DNA of 64,000 bases, taken from contig JAPXFQ010001681.1 in the NCBI GenBank assembly GCA_028564705.1, forward strand, positions 248,001-312,000. The letters run 5' to 3'. Positions 32,471 to 46,384 of the stretch are shown here, in pieces. Under the pieces are notes generated by a model. It was not told where the DNA came from and made no database searches. It saw only the letters and a list, made by a program, of their open reading frames with translations. The position numbers were made by a program, and so were the translations under genes. Every line of letters starts with the position of its first letter. Within the stretch, counting starts at the first letter, position 1. The stretch comes from Apricaphanius iberus (Eukaryota > Chordata > Actinopteri > Cyprinodontiformes > Aphaniidae).

Positions 32471-32939
32471 ACCAAGATGTTGAGTCGACCCTTTGGTTGG
32501 GGGTCCTACACCTAAAGGAGAAGTTAAAGTATTTTATAATTGTATTTCTCTTCATTCATGCCTATGGCAGTGTATCCAAAACCTGTAAGGTAGATCGCAA
32601 TCAAACATTTCAGATGACTTTCTTTTGTTTTTCACAATTTATTTTAACAAAATGATAAAATAAATAAATACAAATTGATCAAATGCTCCTAATATCAACT
32701 CCTCCCCATGTTCCCTACAGTATTTCCTAAACACTGCATACAAAGAATTCATCACAGAAGAGGCTCAATACAGAGGTAAGAATCCCACCAGACCAGTCAC
32801 AATGTCAGGCCAACAGAAGACACATCTGGAACAGAAGTCAAAAAAATAAACACATTCCTTTCCAAAATTATTATGAAAAAATACAAACAATTATACAAAT
32901 ATTCAGATTGTGTAATAACCAATTTACACATTATTCAGC

Positions 32940-35900
32940 ACACCAGGTGAACTTTTTCTTTATTCTGATCGCTACAATGCATCTCACCAAATGGAAGATA
33001 GAAAAAGACTTTTCATTGAATTTTTTTCAGATTTTTTTAGTTGTATTTTTTCAGATTTTTTGCACTCAACACACCCCCGATGGACTCAGCCGTGGATGAG
33101 GTAACAAGCTGCAGGTGTAGAGGATCCAGACAGGATAAACGGGTGGATGGATGGATGCTGAGCAGGAACAACAGGTGAATGACGTCATGAACCCACAGAA
33201 TACTAGAAGGCCACAATCATGACTTGATCGCTTTATAAACATAAAGATGAAAAGCAAACCTTCTCATGCAGAAGCCCCACCCCCTAAACGGCGTCCTGAA
33301 AGCCTGACGGAGCTCCGCAAAGAGTCGGTGAACGACGCAGAAAACTCACGCCTCGATGATATGCAGAGTTCTTTGGATATATTTGCTTCCAGACTTTAAT
33401 TACGGTACATTTTAGACCCCCACCCCCATCTCCACACAGCGGAGTAAAAGAAAAGCTAAGCTAAAAGAAGATCAAACTGCAGAGAACTGAGATGGCGGCA
33501 AACTCTTACTCTACTCTGTCCCAATGTTCGCTCGTGGAACTGCAACAGAAACCCAAAAAACATGAAAGAAAAGTGCAGGTGTCCGGTTTCCCGCTCTTTC
33601 CTTAAAACCAGAGATTCCGTGCTTAGAATCGCGACTGGAACGCCTTTCGGCACTATCCGGAAAACCCAAACACTTCCCCCTGAATGGCTACCTGAATGTG
33701 TAAACGCATGCACACGTTTGGCATCGAGATGCCAGAATGTTCAGAGTAAAAACATAAAAAAGGTGACTCAAGTTTCACATAAAAACATAAAAGGAAAACT
33801 AAAGCAATGCATAATAAAAAAGGTTGTTATAAAAACTTGCATAAGAAGGCATGTGCTGCACCACAGATTTGCACGGATGATGCTGACTGGGTACAGGTTT
33901 GTTCCTCCGAAAACGTGTTCCGGCTCATGTGACCTGATCCTGCAAACTCATCCCTTCTCCAAAATAAGAGACAGGAAGAAAGGAGGGGGTGAGGGCTCCG
34001 TTTCAAAATAAAAAAATGCCTGGTCTCTGCCCCTATAATACTGATCAAAATAAAAGTGCATGACAAAACGGATCAGAGCGAGATCTCTACACAAACCGCA
34101 CCCCTCCGACCCAAAACCGAACGTCTCACCCGAAAAAGAAAAAAAAAAAACACATTTAAGGCAACTTCTAGGATGAACAGAACACTGGCCGAATCAAACG
34201 AGTTCGTGTGAAATGGTGAGCTTGCATCGACTCCTGGTCAGCGTGGGGAGTGGCGCACAGCACGATGGGGGCGGCGTGGGCGGAGCTCTGTGTCGACAAT
34301 CCCCAAAAGGGTTTCGTTAGGTTCTACGAGTCACAGTGCAAGTCGAGAGACAAATATTATCTGCCGTTTGAAGAAAAAGGCACTCAGAGGTACCTACTGT
34401 ACAGAGGGAAGGATCCAGAGACCCAATGACCGATCAACGTCCCACCCAACAGAGAACAGAACATGACGAGAGGGATCCTAAAGGAAGCGGGAACACTTGG
34501 ATTTTCTGTCTGGCTCATCCCGTCCGATCTGCTGAACTCTACAGGACACACACACACAGATGTCTCTGGGATGTTTGGAATGAAGGCAGTCTGTGGAGCA
34601 GATGGGAAGAAACCGGGCAAAGCTTGATATGCCGATTCGCTCAGAGGAGTCTGCATGAAATGAACTTAAATTAAAACAAAGACGCCTCTGACAGACCACC
34701 TACCCAAATGGGCCCACCCCCCACCATGAGAGGAAACTGATCTTTTTCCAGCAGAGCAGCAGTAGAGTCAGAGTCTCTAATGCCACGTTTCCAGTGAGCT
34801 GCGTGGTACGGGTGGCTTCAACTTTCGGAAGGAATTAACCATAAAAAGAAAAGGTCTGAAATGTTTCCTCACATTCAGGGAGGGGTGAGCACAACGTCGG
34901 AGGACTGCGGGAAGTCTCCAGGAGAAACGGCGGTAACTTTAATCAGAGTGTTCGCTCCGTCAAAGTTCATCAGCTTCGCTAAACTCCTAATTGGACTCTG
35001 GCCTCAAGAGTCACACTGAGGGGAAATATTGGCAATGTGGTGGTGGGTAGAGGTCAAATGACAATGAGGGATGCATACTCTGTTTAACTCCACGGCGACG
35101 TACAAAAAGCTCTTCAGCACTTGATGCAGGTGATGCAGCAAGCTTGTGCTTTAATCTCAGGAATTGTGTTGTCGTCCTTTAACCTCCAAGAGATCCCTCC
35201 GTTTTCTCCGGATGGGAACACACACACACACACACCTACACACACACTCGTGCACGTGTCCAGCTGTAGTCGGCGTTCCCGGTGCTCTCCTGTCTCGGCC
35301 CCGGCGGACTTTGCATCTGAATCTTCCGACGGTTTGATCTTTTCGAGGACAGTAAGAGGACGAGTCCCTGCTGAATGTGGAAACAACATCGGGATTTTGG
35401 CAGTTCAGAATTCAAACGATCACGACCAAACCACCAGCACCACACAGCGACGGTGGCGATGACGACGAAGGCGGCGGCAATGATCATGATGATGACGATG
35501 ATGATGCCAGTCCAGCAGGTTCAGGAACAGAAAGCACTTATTCTGGAGACTAGGAAGACCTGAATATCTTTTCCTATAAAAAAAAAAAACAAACAGCCCA
35601 GATAGAGTTTGTGTGTTGACGTTGCAATATTGCAAATTCACATTTAGTGCTCACAGTTGAGACACACACACATGCCTGCGCAGACACACACACCCATACA
35701 CACTGCACACACGACTCACGAATGAAAACTCAATCACTACACCGACCGACACCACTGAGAACATTGGGCTACCGCGCCTGTTCGGACCTCATCCCGGGAC
35801 CTGAGGACCACGTCTGGGGTCCGACGCTCCGGGTCCATCATGGGAACGTCTGTCAGTCTAATGTCCGTTGTCTACCTCAGAGGACAACGCCCAGACTCCA

Positions 35901-37082
35901 CTAGGAGACAGGTGGGTACAGGACACAAGACTAAAGGGCAACCAGCAATGTCTTTTAATCTTTTTGGATTCATTTGAGGTTTTAAAGGCTTCAGTTTGAC
36001 TCCGAGGAACTTTGCGACTCAGTGTGAGTTCACTTGGAAAGACAAAAGAGTCCTGGATCTACACTGGGCCACCCTTGACTGGTTGATGGAACCTTAAGGG
36101 ACCCTGCAACATTCTCATTTAGACACCAAGCAGTCCGCCAGAAGGATAAAGGTTTCTAGCTTCCACTAATCTTCTTTTTTTTTTTTTCCCAACTGAAGCC
36201 AAGACTTAAAGTGTTTGTAAATGCATGGTGTGGACTTCTTGCATTTCAATTAGACGCACATACTGTTCAAGGAAAATAATCCAACAAGGCGTTCCGAATC
36301 AGTCCTCACACTTCTCTCCATGCATATCTGTTACATCTATCTTCTATAGATCTATGTACCGCTGGAGCGCTCTCAGCAGTCCGATTTCATTTAAAACAAT
36401 TAAAATGTCCCAGGGTCCTTCTGAACTCATGGGTTTCCATCCAAGGGGATGTCGGCAAAGCTGATGCCAGAGACTGATCAGAGCAGACAGGGGAAGCTAA
36501 ATGGTGAAGACACACTTCATGGCCACATTCGTCTCGCCGTTTTGCTTTAACGTCTGGGTTTCACACCTCAGACGACCGTTTGAGTCAAACTGAAGCCTCC
36601 GGTTCAGTTTAGGTCGGTTCCGATTGGGGAGCGGGAGCTCTGTAACATTGTTCCTCTCAGGTTGAACGGGACGAGGACGCGGAACAGGCTCTCTTTTTCA
36701 GTACACAAACGTTTTACAACACTGCTTCTCGGACCAGTCCCTCCCACCCCCTCGACAGACGTTTGGTTCCATGTTCTCCTCGGAGCCATCGACAGAACGC
36801 AGGGGCCACTGTAACAGGCACACACCGGTGTGATGATGAAATTTCTTTTGAGCGTTCCCACCATGACGTCTATCGGTAATTGGCATGATGACCTGGGTCT
36901 TCCCAGAGTCATGTGACTTGGGCTGTACATCTACCATTGACACAGTCTGACAATACGATGCAAACAAACAACATTTATACAGATTGGCAACTTCAGGGCA
37001 CCGTGGGGTGCAAGCAAAGGTCTTTCCTTTTTCTTTTTTTCTATATATATGTTCGACTTCCTGCAGCCACGGAGACGCAGTG
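32940..37082 (-). other. phf21a: Probable phf21a 3' UTR
   Basis: Continuous with the last coding exon, higher in GC than the flanking introns and free of recognisable transposon ends. An AATAAA (plus strand tttatt, 32959-32964) could end the transcript near 32.94 kb. Mammalian PHF21A also has a multi-kilobase 3' UTR. Includes a (CA)n stretch at about 35219-35250. The extent is inferred, not shown by any transcript. Confidence 0.4.
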
Positions 37083-37703
37083 TTACTTTTTATCGTCCAA
37101 ACTGTTGAGCAGAGCTGGCAACAAATGCTGGGAGGGTTCTGAGGTTTTGTTGTTGCTGCTGCCGTCGCTGAGCTCCTCCTGTTTCTTCTCCGCCAGCGTC
37201 TCTGCAGGGTTTACGACGGCTAGCTTGTTCTCTGCGGCAGCGGTGACGGGGCTGTGGGCGGGACAAGGCGGCTCTGTCGTACCGTTGGTGGTCGCAACAG
37301 CTGCGAGAGCCGCAGGCGCTGCGTCAGTCTCGGACTGAGCCTCCACACTAGGAGCGGTCTCTGTGTGACCCCCGAGCCCACTCAGCCCCACCGCAACCCC
37401 TGTCCCAGCTCCAGGGCAGATAGTCAGGACTGTGCTGCCGCCGCTGCCTCCTCCTCCTGTCTGCTGCTCCTCCAGTTTGCTGCTCACCGCTCGCTTCTCC
37501 ACCGAGCCGACCTCGGCTGCAGCCCCTGAGCCGAGCACAGCCCGAGCTCCGTCCTGCAGCCGAACGCCCTTCCCCTCCGTCTCTGCCAGGGCCTGGTTGA
37601 AATTGAAGGCTTGGATGAGGCGAATGAGATGTTTGACCTTGTCCAGGGAAAGCTGCATCTCCTTCTGACGAGCCAGGATGCTGTTTTTGGTCTCCATGCA
37701 CTT
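37083..37703 (-). CDS. phf21a: phf21a last coding exon
   Basis: Acceptor TTTCTGCAG above 37703; begins [14 protein letters not shown] and continues [12 protein letters not shown], like mammalian PHF21A. The remaining roughly 170 residues are Ala/Gly/Thr-rich, low in complexity and longer than the mammalian tail. TAA stop at 37083-37085. Confidence 0.93.
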   Translation of the reverse strand, partial: KCMETKNSILARQKEMQLSLDKVKHLIRLIQAFNFNQALAETEGKGVRLQDGARAVLGSGAAAEVGSVEKRAVSSKLEEQQTGGGGSGGSTVLTICPGAGTGVAVGLSGLGGHTETAPSVEAQSETDAAPAALAAVATTNGTTEPPCPAHSPVTAAAENKLAVVNPAETLAEKKQEELSDGSSNNKTSEPSQHLLPALLNSLDDKK

Positions 37704-40700
37704 CTGCAGAAAGAATCGGCAGCATCAGATTAGACAGGCAATGGGAGAACATATCTTCAGACATTTTTCGTAAAATGTATTGGTAGGGATGTGGTGGTAC
37801 ACCTGGTTATATTCAATTGTGACAGTACAGAGCTGTAGGTCCTGTACACACTTTTGTACCAAGTTTCTACTCGGACACCTAACTGCGTTGCACCTTAGCT
37901 CACAGTTAATTAAACACAGTGGAGCGCCGCTTCACGGGAGAGCAGGAGCTGTCATTAACATCTCCTGTTTGGGAACACTTTGGGTTCCTAATGAAGTATG
38001 AGAATGGGTGAAAAAATAAAATGAAATACGCGGATAAGATGAAAGCAGTGTGCTGCTGTTATGTTGATTAGAGTTCCCCCCTCCACAGCAGTTTTGGCTC
38101 CAGCAGCACACGCCAAAAGGCAACCGTGAACGCTGTTAATCAGAGGAGAAACACTGTCCTACGGTCCCATCTGTTCCCCCCGGGCTAAACTAGTAAAATA
38201 GAATGACTTGTTTTCGAGTAACAAGTTACAGAGATCGTTTCCAAAAGGAAAGCCATAACAATTATTTTTTTACATTTTTGTTTTCCAAGAATATGCTGTT
38301 AGAGAATTTAATGCAGATAAAGTTTAATCTTACCTGTTTAGTGAAAAAAGGTTTTCCCTTTTGTGTATTTGACTGTACCAAAAAAAAAACCCCAAAAGAC
38401 ATGACATTAAAGCAAGGTAAGTATGTTTGGTGTACCGGCACACTCCTATTAATTGGAAGAAAGTTTGTAGGTAAAGTAGCAGCCAGGTGCTGCGGATCAG
38501 TTGCATCATCGGGTGTGATTACCACTATAAAAAGCAGAAGTTTTAGCCAGTTAAATTTATTCAAGTTTATGTCCTCGTTCTAAACTGGAACATTTTCAAG
38601 CTTTTAAAATACACTTTAGGGATACATTAAGTATAGTTAAAATACAGTGAAATATGAACTAAAAGTACATTTTAAGTAATAAAACCGCAGGTGTACTAGT
38701 AGAGCTGGAGGATATGTCGAGTTTTTGAAAAAATATTGAATTTTCTTATAAAGATACAATAATGAACCCAGTTAGTTTTCTGCCCTCCCGCCTCTCTTAA
38801 TCTTCTACACCTCCCATCCTCGCTGAACATGAATTTCACCACAAACCCACTGCTGTATTCAGCCCGCAAGTAAACGGCAGCATGAGTAAGCCAGAGTCTC
38901 ACAGAGTCCCGGTACGATCTTTAGTGACTCTGTTGTAGGGGTGTCACGAATCTCCAAATCCTCGATTCGATTTTAGGGTCATGATTCGATTCTCGATTTA
39001 TTTTTTATTTTTTAAAAGACAAAAGTGATGCATTTCTTTTATTATTCTTGTGTAATGTATCAGATTAGGCATCAATGGTAAAACTGAAATAATTTATTTA
39101 CAATAAAAGTGTAGCAGTCTTGTTTAAATAAATTAGGAACAGAGGGTGGCTGCCATCTAGTGACTCTTTATAGTTACTGCAGAACTGTATTCCAGACAGC
39201 TCATAGGACCGAGAAAACTGCAGCTAACAGCGGTCCTGTTGTTTACAATGCCAGTGTGGACTTAACACGACGAGAAATCAAAAATTCCTCACTGGTGATT
39301 TGAGAGTAGAAGGAGCGGCTTCAGTTCTACTCCCGCTGCTTTATCTATCCTGGCCGTGGTCGAGTGTTAGCTTAGACAATAGCTACTTGCTAGCGTCAGC
39401 TAATGTGCTATGTAGACGTGTGGGGGATGTGATACAGGCAGTTAATATGTTACCAGATGTTGTTTGGAGTTGTATGAGAACTGGTGAGAGTTACTTGTTG
39501 GGGAAAATGCAACGTGTGGTTCTTTGTGATTAGGAAATTTGAGTAAGTAGACGGTCGCCTGCTAACTGTTGCTACGGAGTCCCGAGTGGGATGCACAGTA
39601 AACCGGAGGAGGTGATCGCGATCCTCTTTTGGATTTCGATGCACAAGGTCGTAATGTAATTTCGATAGATTCAGATAAAAAAATCCAGATTGTGACTCCC
39701 CTAGTCTGTTGTAAATAGAACAATGTCTGCCCTTTACAACGAGGAGAAAACCAGAAGCTTGTCCATGCTGCGCTGCATCTCACATCTGCGATGCATTCAA
39801 GGAACGTTTGAAATGTATGGCGGGTTCAATAATGTAGGACATTTAAAACCTTTAACAAAACACAGAAAATACCACTAGCCATAAACTTCTGTTTAATGAC
39901 GGTTGGCGAGCAGTGTTCGATACTAAATATTTCCTACTTATTTTTTACAAAGTAATAAAAATATAAACAGAAACTATATTTTCTATTAATTTAGCTTTTT
40001 CTTGGCCTCTCTGAACCAATCTCCCGGGCTGAATTTCAACACCAGACCACCCCTAACCTAAAACAGTCTACCTATCTCCCCTTTTCCATCCACCACCACC
40101 CCCCCACCTTTCATAGCTTACTTAAGCTTGGTTTATGCTTGCCGCGTCCGCGAGGTCCGCACGGCTCCACGCGGCCAAATTACGTCGTTTTAGCTATCAC
40201 GCCTCTCCGCGCGGCCTCCTCCCGCCCCAAAATTTCCGCGCCGCGCACCTAGGAAAATTTGTAACTACGCGGACGGTCCCGCGCGGAAAAACATGGCGGA
40301 CTGGCAAGAGCTCATATTGCCGGAGGTTCGTAAATAGACATCTTCATGATTCGGCCGATAGAGATCACTGTGATCAACTGTGTTTTAATGGAAGAGAGGA
40401 CGGTCTCCTTTTTTCGTCTTTTTTCCTAATAAATAGCATAAAAGTTCTGCTTTGTTTAAGCTCACGGGTATCACCATCTTGTAAACAACAGTGATTACTA
40501 CTTCTACTATGGTGTAGTGTTGTATGCATGCCGTAGAGCCCTACGTCTCAGCAGGGACAAGCCGCAAAAAGTATAAACGCTGCAAGAAGGCGTCTCGGCC
40601 GGTTCCGCACGTCTCGTTTCCGCGCGGAATGTTCATGCGGCAAGCATAAACCAAGCTTTACCCTCCCCACTCATCTCCAGTAGATTAGAAGCTGCTATAG

Positions 40701-41959
40701 TTAGCTTAGGCTAATTGTAAGGCTAAGAGTTTGGACTTCATCTTTGAAAACAACCTCAGACCGAAAAAGATCTGTTATCTTTGTGCAAATCACTTCATAG
40801 AGGACTGCTTTCTCAACAAAAGCCTTTTTTAAGATTGGCCCTAAAGGCAAGACTACTCCACAGGAACATGTACAGGTAAGAACTGTGCCTTAGCATTTCT
40901 AACTTTGCCTTCAAAAGGCAGCTTTATATTTCTGTGCTTTTATGGTTGCATTTCAAAACACGCTTCATAGTGATTAATATTTATTAAAGGGTGCCAAAGA
41001 GGTTAAATATTAGAAAGCCGACCCATCTTGTAAAAGCCTCTGAATTCTCTCTGGTTCTTCGAAAACCCCACTTTCAGGGTTGGATATCGGGTCATTTGTG
41101 TATCCTCTTACAACCTTCCATGTTACCATTGTTCACCAATGGGATTTTTTTCAAAAATACTAAAATGCAACTCACTGAAAACTTCTGTAAACTATTGAAG
41201 TTTGACTCCACGCGCATGCTGTGATAATAGCCGGTATATGACGTTCTGCAGGGGGAGTTTCACAAAGGGTAGGAGTAGAGAAGCCCAGGTGAATATCAAC
41301 GTGTCAAATATGGAAGAGATGAGAAGGGCGATTTCTTTTAAATGGATTTCGACATATACAGGATTTTAAGAATGATTTAGGGCAAAATGTTAATTTCAGT
41401 GTGCTATAGAATGGTACTGTGTGCCTGGAAGAAAGTGTAATACCCCCCTTTAAGAAAGTAATGTTAATATAAGACAATACTTTATTCTTGACATAGTTTC
41501 TAAAGTACATCTACAGCTCTCTGTCAATAAAGTTCCCGCATGACATGTTAGACATGTAGCCTAGATTCTGAATTGCATTTTTGTCATTATTTTTTGGGAA
41601 AAAATATCTAGATATAACTTTTTTTCCCATATAATCCAGCCCTATGTAGTAGGTATTAGGGATGTGCATTGGCAAGAATCGGGTGACACGATATCACAAT
41701 ACAGGGGGGACAATACAATATTTTATGATTTTGGAAACTGAATTTAACCATTGAAAAACTGGCACAGTATTCTAAACATTCCAGCTTGTTTCATAACGAA
41801 AACATCCAGTTTTATCGCTTTTAATATCACATTTGATCCACTGGAATGAAGGTGGAAACATTCCTGTCATTAACTGCACCATTCAAATTCTAAAAGTATT
41901 CTAAAAAATAAAAATAAAGTGTTTTTGAATATTGATACAATATTGTGACAATAGTTATT

Positions 41960-41993
<34 letters not shown>

Positions 41994-44900
41994 TGTTGAT
42001 ATTGTCTTACATCCCTACAAGGTATGCACTTGTAGGTAAATTTTTATAGTTTATTGTAGTATACTTGAAGTATTCCTTTAATAAAAGTATACTTCAATAA
42101 ACCTGAATATGTTCAAATTTAGTACAAAGATGTATAATTGATTAAATTAACTTCAAGTGTACTACTTTTTGCAAGGGTAAAACATTTGCTACAGCTGCTG
42201 ACCCTCACTGGAGAGGACTTCTCACTCAATTCACACAAGTCAAAGGGCGCAGGGCTCAGAAAAATTTGCAGAGGCTGCCTCTTCAAGTCAAATGTCAAAG
42301 ACAACCCAAGCGGAAAAAAAGGATTACTTTAGTGTATTTCAAGTATGTTTATATTTTTAATAGTAAGTTGGAAATGTACTTATCCAAATATAACTTTTTG
42401 TAAATATATAAAAAGTATACTAGCATCACTCTTTAACACTAACACTTTTACCACACTTGAAAATAATTGTACTATGTTACACTTTACAGAGATAGATTCT
42501 AAAATGTACTTTAAATGAAAGTTATGTGTACTTTTTTAAAATGGACTGAACTTATATAGTGCTTTTCTAGTCTTACTGACCACTCAAAGCGCTTTACATT
42601 GAAGCCACATTCACCCATTCACACTCGCATTCATACACCGACACCCAACATGGCTCGGTAGGACAATGTAGAATTTGGGGGTTAAGGGCCTTGCCCAGGG
42701 GCACATCGACATGTGACTGGAGGAAGCTGGAATCGAACCTACTTATCTGATATTTGTTTTTTCACATATTTTTGAAATATTTTAAATTGTATGCTCAGAA
42801 TTGTTATTGTAAGAAACACTAAAAGCATACTTTAAAAGTACACACTTTAATATCAACACTGTAATATTAAGTTTGAGTTTATTTTAAGTTACATTTGAGT
42901 CTAATTATGAAGTGAAGTCATTCACCCTAGTTCTTCCGTTCTTTTATAAATTTCTTACTGTGTGTATAGTACACAGACAGTTATTCTTGCAGGTATTCTG
43001 TAATGTTTAATTAGTTTGGTAAACAAATGTGATATTCATATATATAAAATCAGAGAAGTTAACAGATCTGTAAGTAAACCTTATTTTATGGGTTTTAGTT
43101 AATGTATATGCTTTTAAATGTGGAAAACAGAAGAAATTACCCATAATTCACTTGGGATAAACCTGACACAGAACCGTGAGTCAAAGCAACGTTACCAAAA
43201 TAGACGACTTGGGAAAAAAAAGCACAACTTAATTTTCAAAGAAGTCACGATTACCTGCACAGATAGCATTACCCTCTGGCCTATAGGAACATTGAGGTGA
43301 TGCATCACAGGTTGCAAGATAGAAAATGATAATATAAAACTTTAGTAATAATTTCATATAGGAAAGTATATTCTCTTAGAGTTTGAAATGAACTGATAAT
43401 ATAATTAAACAATTTATCATATAAAGAATATATAAGTAGTATAAAGTTTATATATTTTTAGTATGTTAACAAATAATTCTTAATGTACATTACTTACAAT
43501 ACAAAGTATGCTTTAATTTTTACTAATTAAGTATATGTAAAACCATATATTTAAAGTATACTATATTTTAACTTGTTCCATTTTAGCACATAAAAGTATA
43601 CTAAATACACTTAAAGTTGAGCTTTACTACTTTTAAAATATATTTAGTACAAAATTAGTTGTTCCAAAATAGCATGCTTCAATTTAACTAATCATGAACA
43701 CACTTGAAGTACAATGATGCACACAAAAGTATGTTAAATTTGAGTACATTTATTTTTCACCTGGGAATGACAGGCGATTTTAATAAAAAACTGAACTAGA
43801 ATGTCTCATGAGGAAGAACGGAAGCACAAAAGCATCTTCTCTTTAAGAAAAATAAAGTAGAATGAACCTGGACTGCAAAGCTGCATCTGAATGGTGTAAA
43901 ATACTTTCTCAATGTCCTTCAAACAGACGGAACCACAGTAGAGATGTTTGACCATAATGTACAGCAGCATGTTTAGAGAAAGCAGCACAAACACGAAGGT
44001 GGAAGGCTTATTATTTGGGCTCATTTTGTAGTTAGGGCAACGATGTCAAGCTTGGACTGTTTATATTTTGTTAACTTCTTGTAAATAATTCATTTTATTT
44101 CATTTATTTTTACCTACAACTAAACATGCACACTGTGTGAATATTTTTTCTTTTAAAATTATCCTACTCATTCAACTCTGAGTATGCTCCTTTATTCTAA
44201 TAACTGCACCGTCCTTCGTCTTTTGTCATTTTCGTCCTTGACGTACATCCATTATTCTTTATTCTGTTTTTTATTCCTTTCCTATTTTTCCTGTGTAAAT
44301 GTATTGCAGGTCACTTTCCTGTTGTTACAGCTAAATTTCCCTTTTTTGGGACAATAAAGGATTATTCTTTCTATTCTTGTTGTTCTTCTTAGGGTGGACT
44401 GAAGGCTGTTATCTAATTTGGTACACTTTCACACTTGTATTTTACTCCGATCATTATTAAAACAATTTGTTTGTACCCTGAATACCTTCCTTTCAATTCC
44501 GGAAATTGATTTGATCTTATGTTCTGTAAGTAAAAGAAGAAATAAAATAGCACAAGCTGACATAGCCAGAGTAGAAAAACAATATAACGACTTCAATCAG
44601 TCATTGTTCCTTTTTAGAAATGAATACTTTGCCCATATGTTAGGATAAAACGAGCAGAACGAAGGAGTTGTTTATATATTTTGACAGCTAGTTTCCCAGC
44701 TGTACTTGAATATGGACAGCTGTTGGGGAAAATCCTGCACTCTGTTACTCTGTTGCAAACTTGTGTTTTATCCAAAATAAGTAGTTTGGGCTGATTGGAT
44801 GCTACTGGTAGCCATGGTGACATCTGCTGGTTTTCCTCTTGTATCAGCGATGTGACCTTACTACTGCTGAAAGATGCGTTCACTGAAAAAGTTCTGGTTT

Positions 44901-46350
44901 GGTCCATCTTTCTTTTTCTACTGTAGCTACATGAGAAACCATCAATGTTCCCAAATAGCAGACTTTAGCTATAGCTGGAAGTCCTTTCTCTTTTGTTGTC
45001 AATTTTTAAAAATATATGTACCGCTACACCTTCTATCATCCGTACAGTTTGTGTAGAGCTCGACTGAGTTGCTGGCGTTTCTCACCGTTATGGAGTTACT
45101 GAGCTGTTTGACTCTCTGCTCCAGCTGCTCGCGCTCCAGTTTAAGCTCTGAGCTCCACTTCATCAGCTTCTGCTTCTCTTCCTCTTTAGCTGAAACACAG
45201 AGCAGACCGAGTCGGCTCCCTTCCTACGCTGGTGCGTCCAGGACGAAGCTCGGCAGGAGGAGAGGACTCACCTTCTTTGTAGGCGATGTAGGAATGGACA
45301 ATAGCCAGGGTGCCGGGCCAGGGAATGGCTTCTTCTTTTTTCAGGATCTGGGGGGAAGAAGCTCAGAGGGGTCACAAAGGCTTAGACTCAGAACAGGCCT
45401 AAAGAGTCAGAGTTAGCCTCCACGCTGCGTGGGACTGACAGGGAACGAGTGATGAAGTGGATGGAAGTGAGATGTCAACCTCAACTGACAAAATGAATGA
45501 AACATAAGCACACAAAAAAAAACTAAAAGGAAACAGTACAGCATCATGTGTGTGCTTACAAAGTACTGAACAGTCCTAAGTCTGAAACAGTGTGTAGCAT
45601 TACAGCAAGGATAAAGCTCCCCTGACCCTGGATCTGTCTCTGGTGCTGCGGTTACCTGGTCTTGGCATTTTGGACAGATCCACATGCCTTTAGGAATGGT
45701 TTTCAGGGGTGGATCCAGGCAGTCCAGGTGATAAACACGAGAACACGTGTCGCACATGAGCAACTGGCCACTGCGTCTGCACACAGTGCAGAAATCCTCG
45801 TGGATGTCTCCCTGCGAGGAAGAATTGGACCAAATCAGTTTCCGTAGGACCCCCACCCACCCTGCGGGGCGAGGCGGGCGGGGCGGGAGCGAGGCTGTGA
45901 TCTGGTTTAGTTTTTATAGCTGGTCTCGGTTTAAAGCTCTGATGAGATGTACGTATGCATTTGAGTGTGTGTGTCTGTTAGGATGTGTGTGTTACTCATG
46001 GACTCTGTTCACTTTGTAAGGCTGAATGACAGGAAGTGATGGCTCATGGTTACCACATGGACAACAAAGTGATGACGGTTGTGTGTAAATGGGTGACAGC
46101 GCTGCCGGGCCAGCAGGACTGCGTGTGACGGGGCGTCCGTCTCCCCTGTCGTTACTTACGTCCCCAGAGCCGGGGCTGGGCAGGGGGAGGGGACGGACGG
46201 GGCTGGAGGGGGAGGTCGGGGTGAGGTTGCCCAGCTCCGGGACGCTGCTGAATTTGGGTGGGCGACCTGGGTGGAATGAGACAGACGACAAAGACGGGGG
46301 GGTGGGGAAAAAAAAAAGAAAAAAAAAGATGGAGGGGTTGGGGGGAAGAG

Positions 46351-46384
<34 letters not shown>

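Larger units (their letters stand above)
37704..45085 (-). other. phf21a intron, 7.4 kb, with several transposons
   Basis: Contains a hAT element (38936-39703), a Harbinger-like MITE (40125-40657), a THAP-like coding remnant (about 40731-40830), a TAGGGATG MITE (41657-42017), an AT-rich region dense in AGTATACTT-like motifs (42040-43770) holding a SINE-like piece at 42538-42740, and the 'gggacaataaaggattattc' end of a common fish repeat near 44350. No extra exon was recognised. Confidence 0.65.

Noticed and set aside
33562..34011. 149-codon plus-strand frame
   Set aside because: Lies in the presumed phf21a 3' UTR; basic, low-information sequence without domain, start context or splice sites.
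35121..35462. Overlapping open frames on both strands
   Set aside because: They run over a CA repeat and mixed sequence in the presumed phf21a 3' UTR, with no recognisable protein.
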